From contig NZ_CAXBCK010000017.1 of NCBI RefSeq assembly GCF_963974425.1, positions 1-64,000 on the forward strand: DNA of 64,000 nt. The letters are read 5' to 3'. The position numbers and the translations under genes are program-made. The notes under the pieces were generated by a model, which worked only from the letters and a program-made list of their open reading frames with translations, had not been told where the DNA came from and searched no databases. Origin of the DNA: Marixanthomonas sp963974425. GTDB taxonomy: Bacteria; Bacteroidota; Bacteroidia; Flavobacteriales; Flavobacteriaceae. Positions 9,139 through 17,979 of the stretch are shown here, one piece after another. Positions within the stretch are counted from its first letter, which is position 1; each line of letters starts with the position of its first letter.

Positions 9139-9365
9139 TTGTCCACTTTTTTATTGCAAGTCCAGAGATATAATTCTCGTGTTTGGGCACTTGTTCCACG
9201 CATTTTGTTCGTCCGAGCATCCCATCTTTCAGGGTCAACTTTGCGTGAAATGCTTAGTCCGGCTCGCTTGCCATTTACAGTTAAACGCAAGTATATCGGG
9301 ACTTTCAGGCCTTTATCGGTTTTTCTGGATTTCAAGAAAAATAGCTGTGTGAAGGAAGTGTTCAT
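9135..9365 (-). pseudogene. Tyrosine-recombinase (integrase) N-terminal fragment
   Basis: Read on the minus strand from ATG at 9365, the first about 65 residues match the arm-type DNA-binding N-terminus of Bacteroidota phage/transposon integrases: MNTSFTQLFFLKSRKT, VPIYLRLTVNGKRAG, SISRKVDPERWD. The sequence degenerates after RELYLW and stops at 9135, so the core-binding and catalytic domains (R-H-R-Y) are absent. It abuts the IS3 fragment. The gene start lies about 115 bases from the 3' end of the tmRNA gene, a classic integration site for this enzyme class. Confidence 0.75.
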
Positions 9366-9420
9366 TTTAGGTGACTTTTTATAGGGTATTATTTGCCATT
9401 AAATGACATCAGTAAAAATG

Positions 9421-9455
9421 AAAAACCCTGTAAATCATAGACGTACAGGGTTTTT
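9421..9455 (-). terminator. Intrinsic terminator of tmRNA (bidirectional form)
   Basis: AAAAACCCTGT (9421-9431) and ACAGGGTTTTT (9445-9455) form an 11-bp inverted repeat with a 13-base loop and T-runs on both strands. On the minus strand it sits 24 bases past the tmRNA 3' end and should end that transcript. Confidence 0.8.
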
Positions 9456-9478
9456 GGAATGACTTGGTAGTCAAAAAG

Positions 9479-9875
9479 TGGAGCCGGAGGGATTCGAACC
9501 CTCGTCCAAACGCGCAATTATACTGCCTTCTACATGCTTAGTTTCCATTTGAATTTTCGTGGGATTGCCGGTCGAAAACTACCAACGTACCCCTTATCTT
9601 CGCTTAAGTTTCGCAAGTGCATCAAAGCCCTACACAAGCTAGGTTTACTTTTACGAAGCCACTAAGTCAAACGCCGTAAACCAAGGCCTTTGAGTGACTT
9701 CCTGCATGCCCGTCTTACGGGCCGAGGCATATCCTACTATAATTCAGATTATGCTGCTAGGGCGTAGTTATTCTCGCCGTTTAAAAAAGTTTGAAACATG
9801 ATATTTACGAGCTGTGTCCCGGCGCTCGGCATGCTTACAATACAATAAGACCCGCTGTCAAAACCAGTCGGCCCC
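9479..9875 (-). ncRNA. ssrA: tmRNA (transfer-messenger RNA)
   Basis: The minus strand starts GGGGCCGACTGG at 9875 and ends with the T-arm/acceptor GGTTCGAATCCC...CGGCTCC plus discriminator A at 9479; 5' GGGGCCG pairs with 3' CGGCTCC (one G-U), forming the alanyl acceptor stem. CCA is not fully encoded. The tag frame on the minus strand at 9778-9749 reads GENNYALAA followed by TAA, the usual flavobacterial proteolysis tag. It rescues stalled ribosomes by trans-translation with SmpB. Length about 397 bases. A minus-strand -7 element (TATCTTTG, 9948-9941) lies about 65 bases upstream, implying a processed 5' leader. An integrase remnant lies just beyond its 3' end. Confidence 0.96.
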
Positions 9876-9940
9876 TTTTTGTAGTAAACTGTTGCCAGTA
9901 TGTAGTAATTTACAATCACATTCTACTAGCTACGAACTAA

Positions 9941-9968
9941 CAAAGATACATGAAAATCCATATCTTTG
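9941..9968. promoter_or_regulatory. Divergent -7 elements forming a palindrome
   Basis: CAAAGATA (9941-9948) and TATCTTTG (9961-9968) are exact inverse copies. Each is a TAnnTTTG-type -7 element, one pointing left to the tmRNA and one pointing right to the saccharopine-dehydrogenase-like gene. Neither has a clear TTG at 19-20 bases upstream, so activity is inferred from the -7 match and position only. Confidence 0.5.
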
Positions 9969-10023
9969 AAGCTGTCTGTTCAAAAATGAAAAGACATTTA
10001 TAATTATACAAAAAGCATTCCAT

Positions 10024-11238
10024 ATGGCAATAACCTTTGCACTTATCAAAGAACGTAAAAATCCACCCGACCGTCGTGTCGTTTTTTCACCAGAAATGTG
10101 TCAAGAAGTCATAAAAGAGTATCCAGATGCCCGAATTATTTCTGAAACATCAGATATTCGAATTTTTAAAGATGAAGCATATAGAAAAGCAGATATTGAA
10201 GTACAAGAAGATATTTCAGAAGCTGAAGTGCTATTAGGTGTAAAAGAAGTGCCAGTAGAGGCATTAATACCTAATAAAAAATATTTTTTCTTCAGCCACA
10301 CCATAAAAAAACAACCCTATAACCGAGAGTTGTTGCAAGCCATTCTTCAGAATAAAATAGAATTATACGATCACGAGACCATTACTAAAGAAAATGGAAG
10401 TCGCTTGATTGGTTTTGGACGTTATGCCGGTTTAGTAGGTGCCTACAATGGATTTAGGGCCTTGGGTCTTCGAGATAAGCTTTTCAACCTAGAGAAAGTG
10501 GATGTCTTACCAGATTTGGATGCTGTAAAAAATGAATTGGATAAAATAGAAGTCCCAACCATTAAAATAGTACTCACCGGAAGTGGAAAAGTGGCTTATG
10601 GTGCTAAAGAAATTTTAGATTATTTAGAAATAAAAAAAGTAACCGTTACCGATTACCTTACCAAAGATTTTGACGAGCCGGTGTACTGTATGATTGATGT
10701 GCTAGATTATAATAAGCGTATAGATGGACTACCTGGTGATAAACATGAGTTTTACAATGACCCTTCTGGTTATGAAAGTGACTTTATGCGGTTTGCTACA
10801 GTAAGCGACTTCTTTATAGCTGGTCATTTTCATGGAGAAGGCGCTCCTTATCTATATACAAGGGAAGATGTTCGCCACCCACACTTTAATATTAATTTAG
10901 TTGCAGATGTATCTTGTGATATCGATGGTCCTGTAGCTAGCACCATACGACCTTCGACCATTAAAGATCCGTTTTATGGGTATGACCCAATTACAGAAAA
11001 GGAAACCTTTTACGATATTCCCGGTTCGATTACTGTGATGGCCGTAGATAATTTGCCCTGCGAGTTGCCAAAAAATGCAAGTGAAGGTTTTGGAGAGATG
11101 TTTTTAAAAAGTGTTATTCCTGCCTTTTTCAATAATGATAAAGATGGAATTTTAGCTCGTGCTAAAATGACTACCAATGATGGAAAGTTAGCCGAAAACT
11201 TCAGCTATTTACAAGATTATATAGATGGGAAAGATTAA
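10024..11238 (+). CDS. Saccharopine dehydrogenase-like NAD(P)-dependent oxidoreductase
   Basis: A 404-residue soluble enzyme. The N-terminal domain has the alanine dehydrogenase/transhydrogenase/LYS1 fold signature (ALIKERKNPPDRRVVFSP, then LLGVKEVP and KYFFFSHT), followed by a Rossmann part with LTGSGKVAYGA near 182-192. Family members of this size make or cleave saccharopine, joining lysine and 2-oxoglutarate, with NAD(P). Many Bacteroidota carry this variant next to unrelated genes and its exact substrate is not established here. Transcribed divergently from tmRNA. Its stop overlaps the convergent DUF3857 gene by four bases, so the two transcripts must overlap at their ends. Confidence 0.75.
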   Translation: MAITFALIKERKNPPDRRVVFSPEMCQEVIKEYPDARIISETSDIRIFKDEAYRKADIEVQEDISEAEVLLGVKEVPVEALIPNKKYFFFSHTIKKQPYNRELLQAILQNKIELYDHETITKENGSRLIGFGRYAGLVGAYNGFRALGLRDKLFNLEKVDVLPDLDAVKNELDKIEVPTIKIVLTGSGKVAYGAKEILDYLEIKKVTVTDYLTKDFDEPVYCMIDVLDYNKRIDGLPGDKHEFYNDPSGYESDFMRFATVSDFFIAGHFHGEGAPYLYTREDVRHPHFNINLVADVSCDIDGPVASTIRPSTIKDPFYGYDPITEKETFYDIPGSITVMAVDNLPCELPKNASEGFGEMFLKSVIPAFFNNDKDGILARAKMTTNDGKLAENFSYLQDYIDGKD

Positions 11239-13202
11239 ACTTTCTTCAGGAGTATAGGATCTTGTTTTTGAAAATCGATCATCGCGGTGAAGAACTGTTT
11301 GATTCCCGGATATACATCAGCAATAAAATTAGATTCGGTTAGCTGAAAACTAAAGCGAATATTAATTTTCCCATTATTTTCGGTGTATATAACAGTACAT
11401 TGGCCAATATTGTCAAAAAGATTTAAGGTTTTATTTTCAGGAAGCTGTTCCACTGTGTATTTGTCTTCTAAATCTATTGACATTAAATAAGTTGTTGTAA
11501 TGGGATATCCAAAGTTGATAGGGAAATTTCTTTCGTCAGATTTGAAAGGATTTTCTGAAAAATAAGTATTAAAAAAATAAGGATTTATATATACCTTGTC
11601 TCCTATTAATTCAGTTTCTAAAGCAATATCGTAATCTATTTTTAGTGGTTTTTCTAGATTGGTTTTATTTTCTATGGTAAGATTACTTATTTTAATAGAA
11701 GCATTTTTCTCTTTTTGGTTGATGTAGTCTCGATAGTTAGAATTTTTTATATGCTTTCTTTCCTTAATTGCTACATAACCAGTTTGTATTTCATTAATTT
11801 TTCCAGTAAAAAGTCCTTCTTCTGAAGCTTTTAGTTGGGCGTTTATATAATACATATTTTTTTTATGAGGGGTTAATGGGTACCAATAGCTTCCGTTTTT
11901 AAAATCCATAACCCGTCCTTTTCCATTTAAATCCTGAAAAGGTATGATGCCAAAAGGTGTCTCTTGTTCAACCGCGTCTAAAAGTATTTTTTCATCATTA
12001 ACAGTTAGTAGAACAATAGCATGATTAAAATCTGTTAATACTGGATACGTAAAGGTGGGTAGCCCATTCTCCCTTGTTGAAATGAGTACTAATTTTGCGT
12101 CTAGGTCTGCAGCTTGAAGGGCGTTTATGAGCGCTAAATTAATTTCGGAAGTATTTCCTACTTTGCTTTCAAAAGCATCCCGTACTCGAACATCATTAAA
12201 AAGGCGTTGTTTTTCGTTCCATTTAAAATGTCCTTGAATGAATGTGTAAATAGCTTTAGCTTTATTTAATTCATCAGAAATATTTAAGATGTTTTCAGGT
12301 AAGTTTCTTTTTAAGAAATTATTATTGTTCAGTTGGCGACCAATATCTTTATCTGTCTTAAACTCATCGTCTACATCTTCCCAGGTTTTTGTAAATTTAT
12401 TGTTTAAGCCACTATAGTCAAGAAACTCTTTTAATTCATATTCAACACTGGCCAAATAATTGCTCTTAGCCAACATATAGCTTTCATTTTTAAAAGCAGG
12501 AATATTTTTCATAACATATATGGTAGACTCACAGTCGGCAGGGGTGTATCCCTCAATGTAAAAACAATTTTTTTTGATACTTGCTTCGTCGATATCTAAT
12601 TTTCTGCCACCTTTTAAAACCCGATTATATTTAAAATTTCCAGGTATTTCGTTAAGAAATTCACTGTATAACGTTGGTATATTGTGTTGAAATTCCCACC
12701 CATTAAGATTAAAAAAGAAAGGGGATTCAATTACGTATTTATATTCTAAAATACTACCATCTTTAATATCTGGAAAAGTAAAACGCGTAAGTTTAATATC
12801 TTTAGATTGATTTATGTTAAAAACATCATTGGTAGATACATATTTTTTCAACTTATCATTGTGAGTAATGGCTTTTAATTCAGATAGTTTTTCTTCGTCC
12901 TTTTTGCCAATAAGTAAAGGAATCTCAATAGTAGCACCATCAAACTTTTTTGCATCTATTACTTTTATTTTTCTATGAACTTCTTTATAAAGTCTAATGT
13001 ATCGGTTATTGACTTGCTTAAAAAAATACTTTCCTTGCTCAAACAAAATCACAGCAGCCGCTTCTATATCTTCTGGGAAGGAGGTCATTTGAAGTTCTTT
13101 ATCTGTTGGCTCTCCAAATTCGGCTGTTTCACGTTCTTGTGCAGAAAGCACTAACATGTTTAATAAAAGTAAAAGAATACTGAGGCAATTTTTTTTGTAC
13201 AT
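11235..13202 (-). CDS. DUF3857/transglutaminase-like exported protein (downstream paralogue)
   Basis: A 655-residue protein with signal peptide (to LSAQ, about residue 21), a DUF3857 beta-domain (about 60-200), a transglutaminase-like domain (about 290-410) and a C-terminal DUF3858-like beta-domain. The segment where active family members carry the catalytic Cys (GDCKDK) reads GNTSEI near residue 347, so the nucleophile is missing, while DFNHAI (His, about 391) and LLDAVE (Asp) remain. It is probably a non-catalytic or binding protein in the periplasm or outer envelope. It follows its paralogue by five bases and looks like a tandem duplication. Confidence 0.8.
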   Translation of the reverse strand: MYKKNCLSILLLLLNMLVLSAQERETAEFGEPTDKELQMTSFPEDIEAAAVILFEQGKYFFKQVNNRYIRLYKEVHRKIKVIDAKKFDGATIEIPLLIGKKDEEKLSELKAITHNDKLKKYVSTNDVFNINQSKDIKLTRFTFPDIKDGSILEYKYVIESPFFFNLNGWEFQHNIPTLYSEFLNEIPGNFKYNRVLKGGRKLDIDEASIKKNCFYIEGYTPADCESTIYVMKNIPAFKNESYMLAKSNYLASVEYELKEFLDYSGLNNKFTKTWEDVDDEFKTDKDIGRQLNNNNFLKRNLPENILNISDELNKAKAIYTFIQGHFKWNEKQRLFNDVRVRDAFESKVGNTSEINLALINALQAADLDAKLVLISTRENGLPTFTYPVLTDFNHAIVLLTVNDEKILLDAVEQETPFGIIPFQDLNGKGRVMDFKNGSYWYPLTPHKKNMYYINAQLKASEEGLFTGKINEIQTGYVAIKERKHIKNSNYRDYINQKEKNASIKISNLTIENKTNLEKPLKIDYDIALETELIGDKVYINPYFFNTYFSENPFKSDERNFPINFGYPITTTYLMSIDLEDKYTVEQLPENKTLNLFDNIGQCTVIYTENNGKINIRFSFQLTESNFIADVYPGIKQFFTAMIDFQKQDPILLKKV

Positions 13203-13207
13203 ATTTT

Positions 13208-15178
13208 TTATTTCTTTTTCAATACAATAGGTTGTTGGTTTTGAATGGTCACGACTTGGGTGAAAAATTCTTTTAATCCTTTATATGCTTCGGCGGGGAA
13301 GGAGTGGTTATTTAGTTTTAAGCTTAAACGTATATTTACTTTCCCACCTGCTTCATTGTAAACAATGGAAACCGCACCGTCTCCGTTTGGCAAGTTTAAA
13401 GCCGTATTAGTTGGCAGTTTTTCAACAGTATACAAATTGCTTAAATCTATAGATATTAAATAGGTATTGGTCAATGGAAAACCAAAATCGATTGGATAGT
13501 TTCGCTCTTCGAGATTAAATGGATTTTTAGTAAAATATGTATCCATATAGAATGGGTTAAGTACTATTTTATCGCTATTTCCTTTCTCCAATTTTGTGGA
13601 ATAACTTTCTTTGAAAGGTTCTTCAATATTGTTTTGATTTTCAATAGTATAATCTGAGATTTCAAGCAGCGGAAGTACTGTTTGTTTCTTTTTAAGAAAT
13701 TCTTCTTTTGAAAGATCTTCCAAAGCTTCTCTTTTATTCCAACCCATATAGCCCGTATTAATTTCATTAACAATGCCGGTAAAAACCCCACCTTCCTTAG
13801 CGGTGAGTTTAGTGTTTATATAATGCACATTTTTTGCATAAGGAACAATGGGTTGCCAATAACTGCCCTTTTTAAAAGTCATAACCCTTCCTTGAACATT
13901 TAAATCTCGATATGGTAACAATCCAAAAGGAGTATTTTTATTCGTGGCATCTAGTAAATAGTTAGTATCGTCTATATTGAGTTTCACAATGGTGAAATTA
14001 AAGTCAGTCATTACTGGATAATCTGTTGTTGGAAGTCCGTTTTCCCGAGTTGACAATAATACTAAGCTTCCTTGTAGGCCAGCAGCTTCCAGAGCGTTTA
14101 GGAGTGCTATGTTAATTTCAGAATTATTCGCCGATTTTTTTTCAAAAGCATCTTTTACTCGAATATCTGAACGAACACGGTAGTTACCGTTCCAGTTAAA
14201 GTGATTTTGAATAAAGTAATACACTGCTTTAGCCTTTTCCATTTCATCGGTAATGGATAAAATGGATCGAGGGAGTTTATCTTCAAAATAGTTGCCGTAT
14301 TTAAGTTGCCTACCAAAATCTTTGTCATAGCGAAATTGCTTATCTACATCGTCCCAGCTTTTTGTAAACCGTTCTATAATACCAGACAAATCAGTATATT
14401 TCATGAGTTCAAAATCTAAACGTGCTATGTAGTTTTTTGTAGCCAGCATATATTTCTCTTCTTTAAATGCCGGAATATTAAATATGGCGTAAGTTGCAAC
14501 TTCACAAGCTGCAGCTACTTCAAAGCCAGGAACGTTAAAACAGTGCTTTTTTACTTCGGCTTCGTTAATATCTAGTTTTAAACTTCCATATAATGTTCGG
14601 TTATAAGTAAAGTTACCTGGTATTTTAGACTCAAATTCACTATACATTTTAGGTAAAGGACCTTGAAAATCCCAACCATCAAAATTTGAAAAATAAGGAG
14701 ATTCTATTCTATAGGTATACTCTAAAATACTTCCATCTTTAACGTTTGGGAATGCAAATTTTTTGAGTGACCAATTTTGAGTTTCATCTGTTGTATAAAA
14801 AGCATCGGCGGCTACATAGGTTTTAACTTGGTCATTATGTGTAATAGCTTTAAGTTTTGCAATCTTTTCTGTGATATCGCCATCGTGATAAAAAGGGATC
14901 TCTACAGTACCGTGTTTAAAGTTTTTAGCATCAAATACCTTTATTTTTCGGTGTACTTCTTTTATTAGCAGGATATTATTGTCAACGATTTCTACATAAT
15001 TTTTCCCACTTTCAAAAAGAACAACCCCGTTTGCAGTAGGATCTTTATGGTATTTAAAAAGTAAAAATTCTGATTGGGTTGGTTTCCCAAATTCTGCTGT
15101 TTTACGTTGTTGTGCTTGTAATTTAAAACTATTAGCGAAGATGATGCATAAAAATGCGACAATAAACTTAGAATACAT
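13208..15178 (-). CDS. DUF3857/transglutaminase-like exported protein (upstream paralogue)
   Basis: A 656-residue protein with the same architecture as the next gene downstream: signal peptide (to LQAQ, about 23), DUF3857, transglutaminase-like and DUF3858-like parts. The two share many identical blocks such as KAITHND, DGSILEY, LLSTRENGLPT/LISTRENGLPT and PFGLLPYRDLN/PFGIIPFQDLN. Here the Cys site reads NNSEIN and the His site reads DFNFTI, so both Cys and His of the triad are lost; Asp persists in LLDATN. The gene is first in the pair and begins 46 bases after the DUF2809 gene upstream. Confidence 0.8.
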   Translation of the reverse strand: MYSKFIVAFLCIIFANSFKLQAQQRKTAEFGKPTQSEFLLFKYHKDPTANGVVLFESGKNYVEIVDNNILLIKEVHRKIKVFDAKNFKHGTVEIPFYHDGDITEKIAKLKAITHNDQVKTYVAADAFYTTDETQNWSLKKFAFPNVKDGSILEYTYRIESPYFSNFDGWDFQGPLPKMYSEFESKIPGNFTYNRTLYGSLKLDINEAEVKKHCFNVPGFEVAAACEVATYAIFNIPAFKEEKYMLATKNYIARLDFELMKYTDLSGIIERFTKSWDDVDKQFRYDKDFGRQLKYGNYFEDKLPRSILSITDEMEKAKAVYYFIQNHFNWNGNYRVRSDIRVKDAFEKKSANNSEINIALLNALEAAGLQGSLVLLSTRENGLPTTDYPVMTDFNFTIVKLNIDDTNYLLDATNKNTPFGLLPYRDLNVQGRVMTFKKGSYWQPIVPYAKNVHYINTKLTAKEGGVFTGIVNEINTGYMGWNKREALEDLSKEEFLKKKQTVLPLLEISDYTIENQNNIEEPFKESYSTKLEKGNSDKIVLNPFYMDTYFTKNPFNLEERNYPIDFGFPLTNTYLISIDLSNLYTVEKLPTNTALNLPNGDGAVSIVYNEAGGKVNIRLSLKLNNHSFPAEAYKGLKEFFTQVVTIQNQQPIVLKKK

Positions 15179-15224
15179 GCTCCTTATTTTTGGTAGTTAG
15201 CTGTTTTGCAAAATACATGAAAAA

Positions 15225-15617
15225 TTAATTTTTAAAAGTTTTGGACTTTTTTTTCTGAAATAGCTTGTCAAGGAACCCGCTAGCTAGAAACCCTAAAAAA
15301 TAGGCAGCAAAATCGGTAAAGTCAAAGGTAGTCCCCATAATTATTTTGATGAATTTTGATTGTATGTGCAGCCGTTTTGTGATTTCAAAATATTGAAGAA
15401 ACTCAACACCAAAAGCAAATAACAAAATGGCTATCAATACTTTTTTTGATGTGATATTAAAGAGGGTTTTTATAAAGGCGAACAGTAAGATTACCACAAG
15501 CACATCTCCTACAAACCCTCTAATAATTGTATTTGAACCAAATAAAGCAATTAGTGTTTCTATAAGTAATAATAGAGCAAAAAGGATAAAATATGTTTTA
15601 TTAAACCGTAGTTTCAT
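15225..15617 (-). CDS. DUF2809 membrane protein
   Basis: A 130-residue integral membrane protein with about four hydrophobic segments and the DUF2809 landmarks: GDVLVVILLFAFIK in the second segment, EFLQYFEI, and GTTFDFTDFAAYFLGF near the C-terminus. Function unknown; VanZ/DUF2809 proteins are small membrane proteins. It ends 46 bases before the tandem DUF3857 genes and may be transcribed with them. Confidence 0.75.
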   Translation of the reverse strand: MKLRFNKTYFILFALLLLIETLIALFGSNTIIRGFVGDVLVVILLFAFIKTLFNITSKKVLIAILLFAFGVEFLQYFEITKRLHIQSKFIKIIMGTTFDFTDFAAYFLGFLASGFLDKLFQKKKSKTFKN

Positions 15618-15673
15618 AATTGGTATTATTAAATCACGGACATATCTTTATAGAGTATGTCCGTGATTGTTTA

Positions 15674-17020
15674 TCAGTTATTCCCCCAATCAATTTTACG
15701 GGAAGCAAACATAATTATAGCAAGAATTGCAAAAAGACCGATGCTGCCTACTAAAAGTGCATAGCTTTCCAATTGAATAATTATATAGATAAACCCATAT
15801 AATGAAGCAAGTGAAACAGAAATAAGCAACGGAAATTTGTATCCCTTTAAAATAGCTCTTGAATATGCACCAATAAGGATCAATACCGAAGCTGCTGCAA
15901 TAAGGTATGCTTTTAAGAAAGTACTGTGTTCAGAAATTGAAATCAACAAGGTGTAAAACATGACCAGTGCTAGCCCTACCATAACATATTGAAAGGGGTG
16001 AATATAGATTTTTGAAACCAATTGAATCATTAAAAATACCAATAGCGTAAGACCAATTACTAAAAAACCATATTTAGCAGTACGTTCACTTTTTTGATAT
16101 TCATCGACTGGGATAATGAGTTTGGTTCCAAAGGAGAACTCTTGTAAATCGGGTAAATATCCAAAAAACGCCTGTTCAAACTGACGATTTATTTGTAATA
16201 CTTTCCAAGAGGCGCTAAAACCACTGGGAGTAATTTTTCGTGAGCCGTCTTCTGGTAAAAATAAACCGTTAAAACTGGGGGAGTGCCAATTAGATGTCAT
16301 TGTTGCGGAAGTTTCTTTACCTATAGGGATAAACTGTAAACTCTCGCTACCATTCACGTTTATAGTAAAGGAAAAAGGAGTAGGGGATAACATATTTTCT
16401 GCTATGTGTGGAATAGCACCACTTTGTATGGTGTTCAAACTACTCGTATCGTACTTTGGATTCATATTCAGTTTTTGGTTTCCTAATTGTACTTCTATGG
16501 TATTGCGAATTCCTTTTAAATTTGAAGTTTGTAGTATGATAGAAGCCTTTTTCCAATTTATTGATTTTGGTTTAACAGCTTCCGAAGAGAAGTCTATTAT
16601 AGGAAACTCACCAGAAACTTGAATATCTGAGTTATATACCACCGATTTATAGATACTTCTATTTAAGGGTTTTGTTTCAACTTTTGAGTCAATATGGAGC
16701 TTTTCAGGAAAGAAATAAGCGAATTTTGATAGCTCTTTAGTGGTCGTAAAATAAGATTCAGTTTTTTTGTTATATGATTTTTCTTCTTTTTCAATAGTGT
16801 AAGGTATTTTTAAAATAGGACCAGAAAGTATAACCTCGTTTCCCCATTTGCTGTTTATTTCGTTAACGACTTCCTTTTGTCTGTAGGACCGCTCTGTTAT
16901 TAAATCCTTTACAAATGATAAGGGTATTAGTAAGACCAAAAGTAAAACTCCAACCACTAACATACGGGCCGTGATGGAATTGCGAATCCAATTACTAAAT
17001 TTGTTTTTGTTCTGTTCCAT
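15674..17020 (-). CDS. creD: CreD family inner membrane protein
   Basis: A 448-residue protein: one N-terminal membrane segment (about 20-40), a large periplasmic beta-rich domain (about 45-320), then four or more C-terminal membrane segments. The CreD landmarks are LLLVLLIPLSFVKDLI, ERSYRQKEVVNEI and GPILKIPYT at the start of the external domain, and the YVMVGLALVMFY segment late. In enterobacteria CreD responds to CreBC; in Bacteroidota it usually sits by a small winged-helix regulator, as here. A palindrome ACTTTG-N5-CAAAGT at 17037-17053 overlaps its predicted -7 element, suggesting repression by that regulator. Confidence 0.9.
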   Translation of the reverse strand: MEQNKNKFSNWIRNSITARMLVVGVLLLVLLIPLSFVKDLITERSYRQKEVVNEINSKWGNEVILSGPILKIPYTIEKEEKSYNKKTESYFTTTKELSKFAYFFPEKLHIDSKVETKPLNRSIYKSVVYNSDIQVSGEFPIIDFSSEAVKPKSINWKKASIILQTSNLKGIRNTIEVQLGNQKLNMNPKYDTSSLNTIQSGAIPHIAENMLSPTPFSFTINVNGSESLQFIPIGKETSATMTSNWHSPSFNGLFLPEDGSRKITPSGFSASWKVLQINRQFEQAFFGYLPDLQEFSFGTKLIIPVDEYQKSERTAKYGFLVIGLTLLVFLMIQLVSKIYIHPFQYVMVGLALVMFYTLLISISEHSTFLKAYLIAAASVLILIGAYSRAILKGYKFPLLISVSLASLYGFIYIIIQLESYALLVGSIGLFAILAIIMFASRKIDWGNN

Positions 17021-17036
17021 AGTATAAATTTAAAGT

Positions 17037-17055
17037 ACTTTGAATTTCAAAGTTA
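17037..17055 (-). promoter_or_regulatory. Operator-like palindrome overlapping the creD -7 element
   Basis: ACTTTG-AATTT-CAAAGT occupies 17037-17053. On the minus strand TAACTTTG at 17055-17048 fits the -7 consensus TAnnTTTG and shares its TTTG with the palindrome; the expected start of transcription is about 20 bases before the creD ATG. The same palindrome occurs at 17980-17996 before the regulator operon, so a common DNA-binding protein, most simply the winged-helix protein at 17069-17359, is inferred. Confidence 0.6.
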
Positions 17056-17068
17056 ATTAATAAAAAAA

Positions 17069-17359
17069 TTAGTTGTTTATTAGTTTTTCCAATGCTTCAA
17101 TATGCTTTTTGAATTCAGTTTTCCCAGTTTTTGTGGCACTGTAACTTGTATTGGGCTTACGACCAATAAACTGTTTTTGCACGGAAATATAATCTTCCTT
17201 TTCTAACGTTTTTAAGTGGCTGGCAAGATTACCATCAGTCACGTTAAGTAGCTCCTTGAGACCAGTGAAATCAATAGCCTCATTTACCATGAGAATGGAC
17301 ATGATTCCGAGCCTGATACGGTGATCAAACAATTTGTTTATGTTATCGATAATGCCCAC
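17069..17359 (-). CDS. Winged-helix transcriptional regulator (HTH_34 type)
   Basis: A 96-residue DNA-binding protein made almost entirely of one winged helix: FDHRIRLGIMSILM, DFTGLKELLNVTDGNLASHLKTLEKEDY in sections, and the wing GRKPNTSYSAT. The start is a GTG at 17359, two bases after the stop of the upstream membrane-protein gene; the longer frame upstream is only overlap with that gene. Such regulators typically bind as dimers to short palindromes. The repeated ACTTTG-N5-CAAAGT sites in front of its own operon and of creD make it the likely repressor of both. Confidence 0.88.
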   Translation of the reverse strand: MGIIDNINKLFDHRIRLGIMSILMVNEAIDFTGLKELLNVTDGNLASHLKTLEKEDYISVQKQFIGRKPNTSYSATKTGKTEFKKHIEALEKLINN

Positions 17360-17361
17360 AG

Positions 17362-17970
17362 TTATTGTTTTTTCTCTTGTGCAAACATAAGGCTTCCATA
17401 AATAATGTGAAGTACTCCAAAACCAAGTATCCAAAACCAAAGTCCGTAACCAGGAAAAGCTGTGCAAATAAGCCCTGTTATAATTTCGGCATATCCCAAG
17501 TATTTTACATTTCCGAGCGTGTATTTTGAAGCGTTCACCAGTGCCAGTCCGTAAAATACTAGCATTAAGGCACCAGTAAGGCCATAATGCTCGTTGCCTA
17601 ATTTAATGAGTATATAAATACCTCCAGTAGCTAATGGAATTAGAAAGTTAAGGAGCAATCGTTTAGTGGTGGCATCCCATATTTTTTCATTGTTTTTTGT
17701 TGCTTTTCGAGTAGTTAATAAATACGCTGTAACCACACTTAATATCGCCACAAGTGCTAAAACAAGAATAAGTAATTTAAAATTTTGGCTATGAAGCGTT
17801 AGGTACTCCCCAGGTTTAGGGAATAAAAATATATAAGCAACTAAGGCTCCTATTATAGCATATACTCCTGCGAATATACCTGATAATCCGCTTAGTGAGA
17901 TAAATCTGGAAGAGCGGTTCATTAGCTTTTTAATCTCACTTATGTCTTTTAAATAATCTTTTTGTTTCAT
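17362..17970 (-). CDS. Multispanning membrane protein paired with the winged-helix regulator
   Basis: A 202-residue protein with about six hydrophobic segments starting near residue 23 (GLSGIFAGVYAIIGALVAYI) after a short basic cytoplasmic N-terminus (MKQKDYLKDISEIKKLM). I know it only as a conserved flavobacterial neighbour of the small winged-helix regulator; no function is assigned. It is first in the operon with the regulator, whose GTG lies two bases after its stop. An ACTTTG-N5-CAAAGT palindrome lies 10-26 bases before its ATG. Confidence 0.75.
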   Translation of the reverse strand: MKQKDYLKDISEIKKLMNRSSRFISLSGLSGIFAGVYAIIGALVAYIFLFPKPGEYLTLHSQNFKLLILVLALVAILSVVTAYLLTTRKATKNNEKIWDATTKRLLLNFLIPLATGGIYILIKLGNEHYGLTGALMLVFYGLALVNASKYTLGNVKYLGYAEIITGLICTAFPGYGLWFWILGFGVLHIIYGSLMFAQEKKQ

Positions 17971-17979
17971 TTTTAAAGA

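Noticed and set aside
9139..9384. Plus-strand frames over the integrase fragment
   Set aside because: They are antisense to recognisable integrase sequence and join unrelated fragments across the junction at 9138.
9421..9455. Palindrome as an integrase attachment site
   Set aside because: It has terminator form with T-runs on both strands and fits the end of tmRNA; no second copy is present.
17360..17467. Longer N-terminus for the winged-helix regulator
   Set aside because: These codons are the overlapping end of the upstream membrane-protein gene in another frame; the winged helix begins right after the GTG at 17359.
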